A stretch of DNA of 64,000 bases from Oscillospiraceae bacterium (GTDB lineage Bacteria; Bacillota; Clostridia; Oscillospirales; Oscillospiraceae): the NCBI GenBank assembly GCA_009785345.1, contig WQWL01000002.1, forward strand, positions 61,426 to 125,425, given 5' to 3'. Below the pieces are notes generated by a model, which saw only the letters and a program-made list of their open reading frames with translations, was not told the DNA's origin and searched no databases. The position numbers and the translations under genes are program-made. Positions 53,301-61,385 of this stretch are shown piece after piece. The stretch's first letter is position 1; the number at the start of each line of letters is the position of its first letter.

Positions 53301-55964
53301 GTCATGTTCATAGCTTTTAACATTGCCCTCTTCGTCTTTGGTTTCTACTACTCTTTGATTCTGGTCATAGACATAGCTCACAGTATTACCGCAAGGGTCG
53401 GTCACAGCTGTCACGTTCCACATTAGGTCATATTCAAGTTTTGTAATTCCGCCTGATGGATTTATTATTTCTTCTACTTTGCCTAATTTATTATACTTGT
53501 ATTCAGTTATTCCGCCATTGAAGTCGATATTTTTTATTGCTTTACCACTTGCGCTATACTCAAATGTTTGCTCTTTACCATCGGCATTAGTAACTTTTGA
53601 TATATCGCCATTTGTGTTGTGTTCAAATATAGTTGCATTGCCTTTAGCATCTATAGTCTTGACCACTCTATTTAGCAAATCATATTCATAACTTACAACA
53701 TTCCCATCATTATCTGTAATTGATGAAATATTACCTCTGCCGTCATAACTAATGCTATTGACACTATCATCAGGCAATGTAAGATTTGTAATGAATCCAC
53801 GCTCATCATTTGCCAGCTTCATAGCATAACCCAATGGGTCAATAGCAGCTGTTATGTTGCCATTATCGTCATACTCATTCGTGACTACCCCACCAACAGG
53901 ACTTATGATTTTAGTTGGACTATTGAACGCATTGTACTCAAATGTGGTCTCATTGCCTAATGGATCGATAATCTTTGTGGGATTTCCTGATGTGTCATAC
54001 TCAAAGTTCGTCTCATTCCCATTACGGTCAACATGCTTAGTTCGCTTGCTCTGCTCGTTATACTCAAAACACTCTTCGCTATCTGAATAGATAGTACGTA
54101 TCGTACGATATTTGTTATCATGTTCATACTTTATCTCATTACCATTTTGCTCTGTGGCTATCGTCATCCTATTCTGATAACTAAGCGAACACTCACCGCC
54201 ATCGGCAAAGCTCTGAGCTATCATTCTACCATTGCCATCATACTTGTTGCGGATTGACTCTACGCCCAGCGGGTTCGTTATCGTTGACAGATGACCATAT
54301 GAATCATAACCATAGCTGTATTCTGCTCCGGATGGATGAACTACTTTGATTAATAGTACTCCTGAGTAGTCAAGCTTCACTTCACGACCTGTATGGTCAG
54401 ATATTTTCGTTATGCGACTGCTCTTGTCATATGCAAATGATAGGCTACCACTTTGTGTGGAAACCTTGCTTAGAAGTCTATCTTTGTATTCAAACTTTGT
54501 TGCATTACCGTTTGAATCACTTATGCTTTGAAGCAGTCCACCTTTGTCAAAATTATAACTTTCGCTTGCGTTCGTAAACAGCTCCCAACCATCATCAGTT
54601 TTCATTAAGCGATAATCACTCTCTAGTGGAGAGACATATCCGCTTTCCTTTGAATAGTTGTACGTCTCAACACGACCATCACCAAATGATATGTTAACTG
54701 CTGTTTCCATATCATCCAAGCATATATTGTAATTATGTGTCCAGTTTGCTCCCAGTGTGCTTTCCGTACCGCCGATACTATTGTAGAAGCGTTTAAATTC
54801 CAATGGAAAACGTCCAGGCACTGTTATATCTTCTTTACTGTATATAAAGTTCCCCGTGCTCATATTTACAGGGTCGAAGCCAAACGCACAGAAATTATTC
54901 ACTCCTGCTAATGCAAGCATGGCTTTAAAGAATAATACAGATAAGGATTCTTGGTCAGCTGGCGGCATCTGTGATTTTACATTAAGCAATCCATCCCAAT
55001 CTACAATACCCGCATTCGGACAGAAACTGCCCATTATTGCCTGAAACTGCATTGCAAGCTGGTGCATTTCTCCCGCCAATTGTTCGAACTCGCCTGCAAA
55101 GTAAGCATCACAATCTATGCATTCTTTTACATAGTGCTCAAATCTTTGGCGCGTAAATATTATATCTTGTACAAGGTCAGCTGCTCCTTGATCTAAGCGC
55201 GTCGCTTCAGTTCGGTAGGTTTGTGCTTCAGTCTGCAAGCTGTTTATGTTGCTTGTCAGTTGGCTCATTGTATTATTGCGATTACGTGCCTGGGCTACCG
55301 TTTGATTTGGAGGTATAGGCTGATTACGCATACGATTCAGTTGCCACTGCAAATCACTTACTTGCCAGTCAAGTTGTTCTGCGTGGTTACGTGCGCGCTC
55401 TGCGTAGTCATGCATATCTTCATTTACATTTTGCAGAGTTGCCTCATTGCCTACACGGTATGAATCTGCAACAGAAGATTGCATCTCAAAACCACCGCCA
55501 CCACCGCCGATACCCAACATTGCACTCCCTTGACGGTCCGTTATATCTCCGGCTCGGGTTAGTAAATCTCTCACCTGAGGTTGCAACATTCTTAGCATTT
55601 GAGTTACGAGACGTACTTGTGTACTTGTTTGGGGTAAACGTAAGCTGGTTGATACTGTGTTATCTATTAAATCATATATTTGATTCAGTTCTTGTGTTAT
55701 TTGCTCACCAAACATTCTGTGTTCATTTGCCGCACTTGTATATGCATCAGAATTTGCAACTATATTTGCACTCGTTTCGAATCCGGCAGTTACACCGGGA
55801 CTAAATACAGCTTCTGACTCTAAAAGTGGAAGATGACGTGAAGCCGGACGTGCTATCGCTGGCATATTAGTCGACGATAACGACATTACCGCATTAGCTG
55901 TTGTCATTGCCTCCTCACATACACGTAAATATTGTTGGGCTGGTGCGCCCGAATACCCTTGCAT
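50364..55964 (-). CDS. RHS/YD-repeat polymorphic toxin with helical N-terminal region and GIY-YIG nuclease-like C-terminal domain
   Basis: Dozens of YD repeats (YEYDxxGNxTxxxDPxGN); RHS core end TGRFSAEDVHWHPENM..NLYSYCINSPLGQVDLTG; C-terminus YSVYLVWDNAGGMITAESVWYVGITTNFDSRQRNHR...RTWEQALMMAFGT. ORF track start is 56030, but GAGGAGATAACAGA-ATG supports 55964. Confidence 0.85.
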   Translation of the reverse strand: MQGYSGAPAQQYLRVCEEAMTTANAVMSLSSTNMPAIARPASRHLPLLESEAVFSPGVTAGFETSANIVANSDAYTSAANEHRMFGEQITQELNQIYDLIDNTVSTSLRLPQTSTQVRLVTQMLRMLQPQVRDLLTRAGDITDRQGSAMLGIGGGGGGFEMQSSVADSYRVGNEATLQNVNEDMHDYAERARNHAEQLDWQVSDLQWQLNRMRNQPIPPNQTVAQARNRNNTMSQLTSNINSLQTEAQTYRTEATRLDQGAADLVQDIIFTRQRFEHYVKECIDCDAYFAGEFEQLAGEMHQLAMQFQAIMGSFCPNAGIVDWDGLLNVKSQMPPADQESLSVLFFKAMLALAGVNNFCAFGFDPVNMSTGNFIYSKEDITVPGRFPLEFKRFYNSIGGTESTLGANWTHNYNICLDDMETAVNISFGDGRVETYNYSKESGYVSPLESDYRLMKTDDGWELFTNASESYNFDKGGLLQSISDSNGNATKFEYKDRLLSKVSTQSGSLSFAYDKSSRITKISDHTGREVKLDYSGVLLIKVVHPSGAEYSYGYDSYGHLSTITNPLGVESIRNKYDGNGRMIAQSFADGGECSLSYQNRMTIATEQNGNEIKYEHDNKYRTIRTIYSDSEECFEYNEQSKRTKHVDRNGNETNFEYDTSGNPTKIIDPLGNETTFEYNAFNSPTKIISPVGGVVTNEYDDNGNITAAIDPLGYAMKLANDERGFITNLTLPDDSVNSISYDGRGNISSITDNDGNVVSYEYDLLNRVVKTIDAKGNATIFEHNTNGDISKVTNADGKEQTFEYSASGKAIKNIDFNGGITEYKYNKLGKVEEIINPSGGITKLEYDLMWNVTAVTDPCGNTVSYVYDQNQRVVETKDEEGNVKSYEHDHNGNVIIVTSPLGAKVEMKYDALDRQTEIVEPDGVVTKIEYDALGNATKVIDPQNGEISRTYDVAGQLTSVADQIGNTTTYTYTNLGQVESTTNALGEATKYDYYLGGKLKSITRPGGEVESYEHDENGNIVKITDASGSVTILDYDCLDRIVKTIDALGHTKYFGYDALGNITGITDENGNETKYIYSATSELIEVIDAMGHSTKYSYDNLSRMTRMEQYRIVDETIADIKQIELQVTTWDRNKCGDVVKKSTPLGGESHYKYDSMGNLISQIDEEGLETLYEYNLANKLTKVAYADGKTVELSYNPLRQLTELKDWLGTTKIEVDPLGRATKVTDHDENVVEYAWDKLSRRESVTYPDKSTVNYGYDISGRIESVASSSGTTTYNYNIADRLLERIMPGNIVTHQKADSLGRLESLTHQKNGEVLDSFKYSYDPVGNITQIEKHRSGMDTDNGVFDYVYDKLGRLTEATNNNNNKKQYHYDSLGNRIMSQQNGIETRHTYNARNQLIKTTEGEVVKDYGYDARGNLTGIIENGKNTSSFTYNAANRMVEAITSKGKAEYEYNGFLKRVSMLEIMQSNETPIPDPLKEVKYTLDLTKPYNDLLATGEQRFVWGNELLQSEGGNNISYLSDHLGSPIRLMGDEQQEKLAYDEFGVPTVESSGNTQNPFGFTGYQTDSISGMQYAQARYYTPTTGRFSAEDVHWHPENMLFGDLTFEPPNAGLLPYQDGILQGKNLYSYCINSPLGQVDLTGEGPITFTIFTIGALIVKYGPEIANAGTKAKEALIGAGATAVVGYGIYNAMTADSLPYPENSLGDRVRTRLEEPLRIVEENLHEGLRNSALNQVRTGAESKGRGRYSVYLVWDNAGGMITAESVWYVGITTNFDSRQRNHRNTNNQISKLKFGPLLENNALRFEMNEIMTGLTRDQARTWEQALMMAFGTYGTANVIYSIARGNWDDPRYADEIQRITTLFSTIPCTD

Positions 55965-56043
55965 TCTGTTATCTCCTCTGTAGTACTTAATAATTTCTGA
56001 TTTTTCATTAATTTGATTTACATGCTGCACTCTACTGGCGAAT

Positions 56044-56340
56044 TTATTGGTCAGTGATAAATCTTCTGCTTTGTGATTGGTCTACAGAAGCTGCTGCTTG
56101 AGCCGCGTTTCTTATAAAAACACTTAAGTTATGTAATGTTACACACGCTGCATCTGTAGTTTGTCTTGTGAAACCGCTAAATTGCAATATGCTATATCTA
56201 GCTGCGCCATCAAGTCCTCCTTGATGTGAGCTAGATTGTGATATGTAATTTGCAGTCGATTGTTCGGTAGCATTTGTTGAACTAGAAATAGAGCTGCTTT
56301 GCGATTGAACGCCCGAATTGTTAACAAACATCTCTGACAT
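56044..56340 (-). CDS. small helical, Ser/Gln-rich protein preceding the RHS toxin; candidate WXG100/DUF3130-like secretion partner
   Basis: About 98 aa from MSEMFVNNSG; GGGAGA RBS upstream of 56340; co-directional with the RHS gene under one promoter. Family assignment is by gestalt only. Confidence 0.5.
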   Translation of the reverse strand: MSEMFVNNSGVQSQSSSISSSTNATEQSTANYISQSSSHQGGLDGAARYSILQFSGFTRQTTDAACVTLHNLSVFIRNAAQAAASVDQSQSRRFITDQ

Positions 56341-56411
56341 CTTAGATATCTCCCATAACTTATAGATTCTTAATAGCGCTAATACTAACAACACTATGTG
56401 TTAACAAGGAT

Positions 56412-56440
56412 ATCATATTCATCATATGGCAAGATGTCAA
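56412..56440 (-). promoter_or_regulatory. consensus sigma-A promoter for the RHS cassette
   Basis: On - strand TTGACA (56440-56435), 17-bp spacer, TATGAT (56417-56412), about 72 nt upstream of the 56340 start. Confidence 0.75.
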
Positions 56441-56503
56441 GAATTTTGTTTCAGCACACTAGAACTATGGCATATTAGCTGTTCTTTTCGAGTGTTGTTA
56501 ACC

Positions 56504-56565
56504 AATTGTTCACAATTAGCGAATGCATAATAATGTGTATACAAACATCACATTATCATGCATTC
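56504..56565. repeat. two palindromes between ParB-like gene and RHS cassette
   Basis: AATTGT-TC-ACAATT (56504-56517) and GAATGCATAATAATGTG-N11-CACATTATCATGCATTC (56521-56565; 16/17 bp). Confidence 0.7.
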
Positions 56566-56612
56566 ATTATTGGAATTTTGCTGTTGTTTGAATTAACAGT
56601 CTCACACTCAAA

Positions 56613-57413
56613 CTATATACTCTTGTACAAATCTTCCAACATTCCAATGTACTGCTTTAAAGCTGTGCGTACAGATTCGGTATCATCGTCTTTTGCATAA
56701 TCTCTTAGCATATGACGAAACTCTTTTGTCATTTTACTAAACTGCACTTCCCACTCTCGCATCTCACCGGAGCCTATTGCTCCGGTTTTTCCGCTTTCAA
56801 ATGTTCCGTCTTTGATTTTATCAACGACAGCAGATATATCTTCATCTTTGCTTGTTGATAATTCTTGTAACTGTCGTCTGCTGATATGAGTTTTACCGGA
56901 GAGTATATCCATTTTCACATCAGGTGATATTTCACCTATGGCGCTTATGGCGTTTGCGACTTGTGAATCTCTTGAAATTGTACTGTGAGATACGTTATAT
57001 ATTTCTGCCAATCGAGCCGCAGTGCTGGATTGAAAAACCTCATTTTGAGGTTTTTCATTTTCCTGCACAAATTGATTGTTTCTACCTTGTATTTTCTTGT
57101 CCGTATTGTAGTGCAAACCACGATAAAAGCTCAACTGCAAAGGATTTAGGTTTCGTCGCGATACCTGCGTTGATATAATCCAGATGAGAACGTCATCTCT
57201 GGAATCGAATTCCATGTCAACAGTATTAATCGGCAAATCATGTTTTTGCAGAATACTATATCTGTTATGCCCGTCAATTAGTATGCCGTTCCACAAGACC
57301 AAAGGCTCACGACAGCCGTATTCCAGTATGTTTTCTTCAAGCCATGCGTATGTCTGTTCGTCAAGTTTCGGTAAGATACGTTCAAACTCTTCGTCTATGA
57401 TTATTTCTAGCAT
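56613..57413 (-). CDS. ParB-like N-terminal domain protein with HTH
   Basis: LEENILEYGCREPLVLWNGILIDGHNRYSILQ, AARLAEIYNVSHSTISRD. ORF track start is 57428, but GGAG lies 9 nt before the ATG at 57413. Confidence 0.75.
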   Translation of the reverse strand: MLEIIIDEEFERILPKLDEQTYAWLEENILEYGCREPLVLWNGILIDGHNRYSILQKHDLPINTVDMEFDSRDDVLIWIISTQVSRRNLNPLQLSFYRGLHYNTDKKIQGRNNQFVQENEKPQNEVFQSSTAARLAEIYNVSHSTISRDSQVANAISAIGEISPDVKMDILSGKTHISRRQLQELSTSKDEDISAVVDKIKDGTFESGKTGAIGSGEMREWEVQFSKMTKEFRHMLRDYAKDDDTESVRTALKQYIGMLEDLYKSI

Positions 57414-57453
57414 AATTATGTTCTCCATTCGCTCAATATAATGTATTTATTAC

Positions 57454-57484
57454 ATTATAAACCTTCAAGTAACTTGAAGGTCAA
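57454..57484 (-). promoter_or_regulatory. MerR-type promoter/operator for the ParB-like gene
   Basis: On - strand TTGACC-(19 bp)-TATAAT, with perfect 10-bp dyad ACCTTCAAGT-T-ACTTGAAGGT (57481-57461) spanning the long spacer. Confidence 0.65.
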
Positions 57485-57588
57485 GTGCTTTTTGAGAAAA
57501 TATTCTTATACGATAAGGGACAGCTATTATGATAACGAGAACAGTTTTCATTCTCTATAATTTCATCAAAAAGCTACCTTCTAAACTA

Positions 57589-57617
57589 TTGCGATTTCTA
57601 CTCAGGTAGGCTATACT
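57589..57617 (+). promoter_or_regulatory. sigma-A promoter for the Septu-like operon
   Basis: TTGCGA-(17 bp)-TATACT, followed by GGAGGG RBS at 57642-57647. Confidence 0.6.
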
Positions 57618-57652
57618 TAAATACATTCCAAGCAGTAAAATGGAGGGCGATT

Positions 57653-58948
57653 ATGAGATTAAACTGGATGCAACTGAAAAACTTTCGTTGTTTTGAAACC
57701 CTTGACATTACCTTCAAGGAAAGGATGTCTGTAATTGTCGGCATAAATGGCGCGGGTAAATCTTCTGTTTTAGACGCAGCAAGTATTGCAATTGGTTCTA
57801 TGTTGCTTGGTATAGACGGAGTATGGTCATCGGGGATTCTGTCTGATGATGTACGATATGTCTCTTATCATGCCGGTAGTAAACTAGATTTGCAGCCACA
57901 ATTTCCTGTAACGATTACCGCAGACGGTGAGTTGCAAGGGGAAGAGGTTCGCTGGTCTCGCTCGTTACGGGGAGAAAATGGCAAAACGACAAGTGTTGAT
58001 GCGAAACAGTTGTCTAATATTTCAGCAAATATGCAAAAAAAGATACGACGAGGTAATATGTCGGTGGTTATTCCGCTTATCTCGTACTACAGCACAGGGC
58101 GACTCTGGGCAAAGAGGCATCAAAAGAAAAGCGGTTTAAAGCACATTCAAAGTACAGGCAGATTTTCAGGCTACTTCGGTTGCCTTGATACAAAGGCGAA
58201 TGAACAATTGCTCATGAAATGGTTTGAAGAAATGACTATGATTGAGCTTCAAGAAAGACGCACGATTCCCGAACTGTCTGCAGTAAGGGGTGCAATTGAA
58301 AAGTTTTATACACGTATGACCAATCATACAAATGTTGAGTTTCACTTCCGCCTTGCAACAAAAATGCTTGAGTTTGAGTATACTAACGAGTATGGCGATC
58401 GATGCAAAGTACCTTTGAAGGATCTGAGCGATGGATATCAAAACACGCTCAATATGATTGCCGACATCGCATATAGGATGGCTACTTTGAATCCTCAACT
58501 ACTAGAGAATGTAATTGAGGAAACACCCGGCATTGTTTTGATTGACGAGGTTGACCTGCATTTACACCCGACATGGCAACAACGAATCTTGCACGACTTA
58601 ATGGAAATTTTTCCAAAGGTACAGTTTATTGTTACAACCCACGCCCCTGCGGTAATCCAGTCAATCCAAACAGAAAGCCTAATTATTTTAGACCATTCAC
58701 AAACCTTCGAACCCCCAATCCCAACATATGGACGAGATGCGAACTCTGTATTATCCATTATTATGGGAACAAGCACGCGTCCAAAAGAAGTGCAAGATAA
58801 ATTCAAGGAACTGGACAATGCACTATCGGAGAGTGACCTTGAAAAAGCTAGGGTTCTATTATCAGGCTTGGAAGATCAGATTGGGGACGGTGACCCAGAT
58901 TTAATCGCTGCCCGAATTTCCTTAGAGCTTGAGGAGTGGGAGGACTGA
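57653..58948 (+). CDS. ptuA: Septu PtuA-like AAA/ABC-type ATPase
   Basis: MRLNWMQLKNFRCFETLDITF, Walker A GINGAGKSS, LKDLSDGYQNTL signature, GIVLIDEVDLHLHPTWQ; paired with an HNH gene. Confidence 0.75.
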   Translation: MRLNWMQLKNFRCFETLDITFKERMSVIVGINGAGKSSVLDAASIAIGSMLLGIDGVWSSGILSDDVRYVSYHAGSKLDLQPQFPVTITADGELQGEEVRWSRSLRGENGKTTSVDAKQLSNISANMQKKIRRGNMSVVIPLISYYSTGRLWAKRHQKKSGLKHIQSTGRFSGYFGCLDTKANEQLLMKWFEEMTMIELQERRTIPELSAVRGAIEKFYTRMTNHTNVEFHFRLATKMLEFEYTNEYGDRCKVPLKDLSDGYQNTLNMIADIAYRMATLNPQLLENVIEETPGIVLIDEVDLHLHPTWQQRILHDLMEIFPKVQFIVTTHAPAVIQSIQTESLIILDHSQTFEPPIPTYGRDANSVLSIIMGTSTRPKEVQDKFKELDNALSESDLEKARVLLSGLEDQIGDGDPDLIAARISLELEEWED

Positions 58949-58951
58949 GCC

Positions 58952-59590
58952 GTGATTGTAATAAACAAACGTTCTGGCGAGCCTCCAGAATTATCGCGAT
59001 ATCGCAAAACAATGGGTGCTACATATGATGACCTCAAAGGAGACCCAAAACAGAAAGTAAGGGAAAGCCTTGTGAAAGAACAGGGTGGTATCTGTGCATA
59101 CTGTATGAAACGGATTCAAGCGACAAGTGAAGACATGAAAATTGAACACTATCTACCGAAAGCGAAAAAAGAATTTCGAGATAAAGAATTATGCTATCAG
59201 AACATGCTTGCTGTTTGTTATGGAAACGAGAAAATCCCGGATACAGATAAAACCTGTGATACTAGTAAGCAATATGAAATGCTCACCATCAACCCGATAT
59301 CAGGATATGGAATATCAAAAATCAAGTACAAACCAATAAGCGGAGAAATTTATTCTGAAGACTCTGAAATCCAACATGATCTCAATTACACACTAAATCT
59401 AAATTTCATATGGTTAAAGCAAAGTCGAAAAGCTGCATTGGATGCATTAAAAAAGATGCTAAATGACAAATATAAAGGGGATTGGAAATTGATTGCCCAC
59501 AAATGGCATAATAAATATCAAACAGCTAATCCCAAGCAGGAATATGTTGGAATTTTGTTGTGGTATCTGCAAAAATTCGCGAATCGATAG
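58952..59590 (+). CDS. ptuB: Septu PtuB-like HNH endonuclease (TIGR02646-like)
   Basis: GTG start 3 nt after the ptuA stop codon; SLVKEQGGICAYCMKRI...MKIEHYLPKAK HNH core. Confidence 0.78.
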   Translation: MIVINKRSGEPPELSRYRKTMGATYDDLKGDPKQKVRESLVKEQGGICAYCMKRIQATSEDMKIEHYLPKAKKEFRDKELCYQNMLAVCYGNEKIPDTDKTCDTSKQYEMLTINPISGYGISKIKYKPISGEIYSEDSEIQHDLNYTLNLNFIWLKQSRKAALDALKKMLNDKYKGDWKLIAHKWHNKYQTANPKQEYVGILLWYLQKFANR

Positions 59591-59948
59591 GTATTCCTTA
59601 TCATGGTTCGTGCATGAAATATATTACGGAATTGGAGTTGTAAAGAAATTGGGTGAAATCACCTCCTGGCATAGCATTAAGGACATACGTGGAGCGTTTT
59701 TCATTTCATTGGTATAATACAAATCACAGGCTAAACATAGATATTTTTGCTAATCTTATTAACGTTCAATATTATGATTAGTATAAAATGCAGATTGAAA
59801 CCCAAAATCGCGCACAAAAGTCTTGCAATTGCAAGAAATACGTGATAATATGCCAATTGTGATACTGCTGTGCACGTTTGTTGCGCATTGCGTGGTCACG
59901 AACGCTGTGAACATATCCTTGAATATATGTACACATGCGAGTCCTGAT

Positions 59949-59972
59949 GAGTGGGATCCCCCACTCTTTTTT
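59949..59972 (+). terminator. intrinsic terminator upstream of nusA
   Basis: GAGTGGG-ATCC-CCCACTC followed by TTTTTT. Confidence 0.8.
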
Positions 59973-60053
59973 CTGCGAATATGTGAAAAAGTAAAATTCA
60001 ACGATGATTTAACATATTTATGGTCATTATAATGAGATTACGACGAAGGAGTA

Positions 60054-61112
60054 ATGAATATGAACGCCGATTTTTTCTCTGCTATAGCGGATATTGAAAA
60101 GGAAAAAGGAATACCACAATCATACATGCTTGAGAAGATTGAGCATGCACTCTTGGCCGCCTTAAAAAAAGACTATCCTGAATATGCTGATTGTGCACGT
60201 GTAATCCTGGATCCTGTTGAAAAAACAGTTGATATGTTTTTCCAAAAAGAAGTGGTGGAGGAAATTGAAAACCCCAACACGCAATACACCCTAGAACAAG
60301 CACATGAAATTAAAAAAGACGCCGAAGTCGGCGATTTTATTAACGAACCTGTCGACACAACTAAGTTTGGACGTATTGCGGCACAAGCTGCAAAGCAAGT
60401 TATTATACAAGGTATTCGTGAAGCTGAAAGAAATATCGTATATGATGAATTCACTTCAAAAGAGCATGAAATATTATCAGGTGTCGTTACAAGGATTGAC
60501 CCGCGCACCGGCGGTGTTTCTATACAAATAGGTTCAAGCTCCGAACATACTGAAGCAATGCTTTCACATGGAGAGCGTATACCTACTGAACCTCTGAACG
60601 ATGGAGATAGAATAAAGGTTTATGTAATAGAAGTAAAAAAATCTACACGCGGTCCACAAATACTTATTTCAAGAACCCATCCCGGACTTGTAAAACGTTT
60701 ATTTGAACTTGAAGTGCCTGAAATTCATGATGGTATTGTTGAAATAAAAAGCATCGCTCGTGAAGCCGGCAATCGTACCAAGATAGCTGTTGACACAAAC
60801 GACCCTGATGTTGAGCCAATTGGCGCATGTGTTGGTTCAAAGGGCGCACGTGTAAATGCAATTGTCGACGAACTCGGTGGTGAGAAAATTGATATCGTAA
60901 GATATAGCGACGACCCGACTGAGTATATTGCATCTGCTCTTGCACCATCTGAAGTCGTCGAAGTAACAATGAATGAAGACGGGAAATCCTGTCGTATCAT
61001 AGTGCCTGACAGTCAACTGTCTTTGGCAATTGGTAAAGAAGGTCAAAACGTCCGTCTCGCTGCAAGACTTACTGGATATAAGATTGATATTAAACCTGAA
61101 AGTCAGGCGTAA
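60054..61112 (+). CDS. nusA: transcription termination/antitermination factor NusA
   Basis: S1 and KH regions: GVVTRIDPRTGGVSIQIG, SRTHPGLVKRLFELEVPEI, GACVGSKGARVNAIVDELGGEKIDIV, LAIGKEGQNVRLAARLTGYKIDI. Confidence 0.97.
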   Translation: MNMNADFFSAIADIEKEKGIPQSYMLEKIEHALLAALKKDYPEYADCARVILDPVEKTVDMFFQKEVVEEIENPNTQYTLEQAHEIKKDAEVGDFINEPVDTTKFGRIAAQAAKQVIIQGIREAERNIVYDEFTSKEHEILSGVVTRIDPRTGGVSIQIGSSSEHTEAMLSHGERIPTEPLNDGDRIKVYVIEVKKSTRGPQILISRTHPGLVKRLFELEVPEIHDGIVEIKSIAREAGNRTKIAVDTNDPDVEPIGACVGSKGARVNAIVDELGGEKIDIVRYSDDPTEYIASALAPSEVVEVTMNEDGKSCRIIVPDSQLSLAIGKEGQNVRLAARLTGYKIDIKPESQA

Positions 61113-61130
61113 GATATATAGGAGATTGTT

Positions 61131-61385
61131 TTGTCAAAGAAAACGCCGATGCGTATGTGCCTTGGTTGCCGTGAAATGAAAGAAAAGAGCCAACTCGTTC
61201 GTATAGTCAAATCACCCGACGGTGAAGTGTCTGTTGATGCTATCGGAAAGAAACCCGGGCGTGGTGCATATTTATGCCGTGATTCAAATTGCTTTAAGCG
61301 AGTTGCAAAATCTGGAGCAATTTCAAGAGCGCTTAAAACTTCGATATCTGAAAGTATACTAGCACATCACATTTTAAATAACTAA
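61131..61385 (+). CDS. ylxR: YlxR family protein (DUF448)
   Basis: PMRMCLGCREMKEKSQLVRIV, GKKPGRGAYLCRD; downstream of nusA. Confidence 0.93.
   Translation: MSKKTPMRMCLGCREMKEKSQLVRIVKSPDGEVSVDAIGKKPGRGAYLCRDSNCFKRVAKSGAISRALKTSISESILAHHILNN

Noticed and set aside
55391-55804. 137-aa + strand ORF
   Set aside because: Antisense to the RHS N-terminal region, His/Leu-rich shadow translation, no RBS.
50364-55964. Regularly spaced repeats that might suggest a CRISPR array
   Set aside because: They are coding YD/RHS repeats inside one long ORF, degenerate at DNA level, with no constant repeat/spacer lengths; no cas genes.
57653-59590. Retron with PtuA/PtuB effectors
   Set aside because: No reverse transcriptase ORF or msr/msd-like region is adjacent; only the Septu-like pair is present.
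59945-59990. CTGATGAG followed by a stem, resembling a hammerhead ribozyme core
   Set aside because: The stem is followed by TCTTTTTT rather than the required GAAA and no stem III/cleavage-site arrangement was found; a terminator explains it.
59759-60032. 80-aa and 69-aa ORFs in the ptuB-nusA gap
   Set aside because: Overlap each other on opposite strands and run through a terminator; no convincing RBS or protein-like character.
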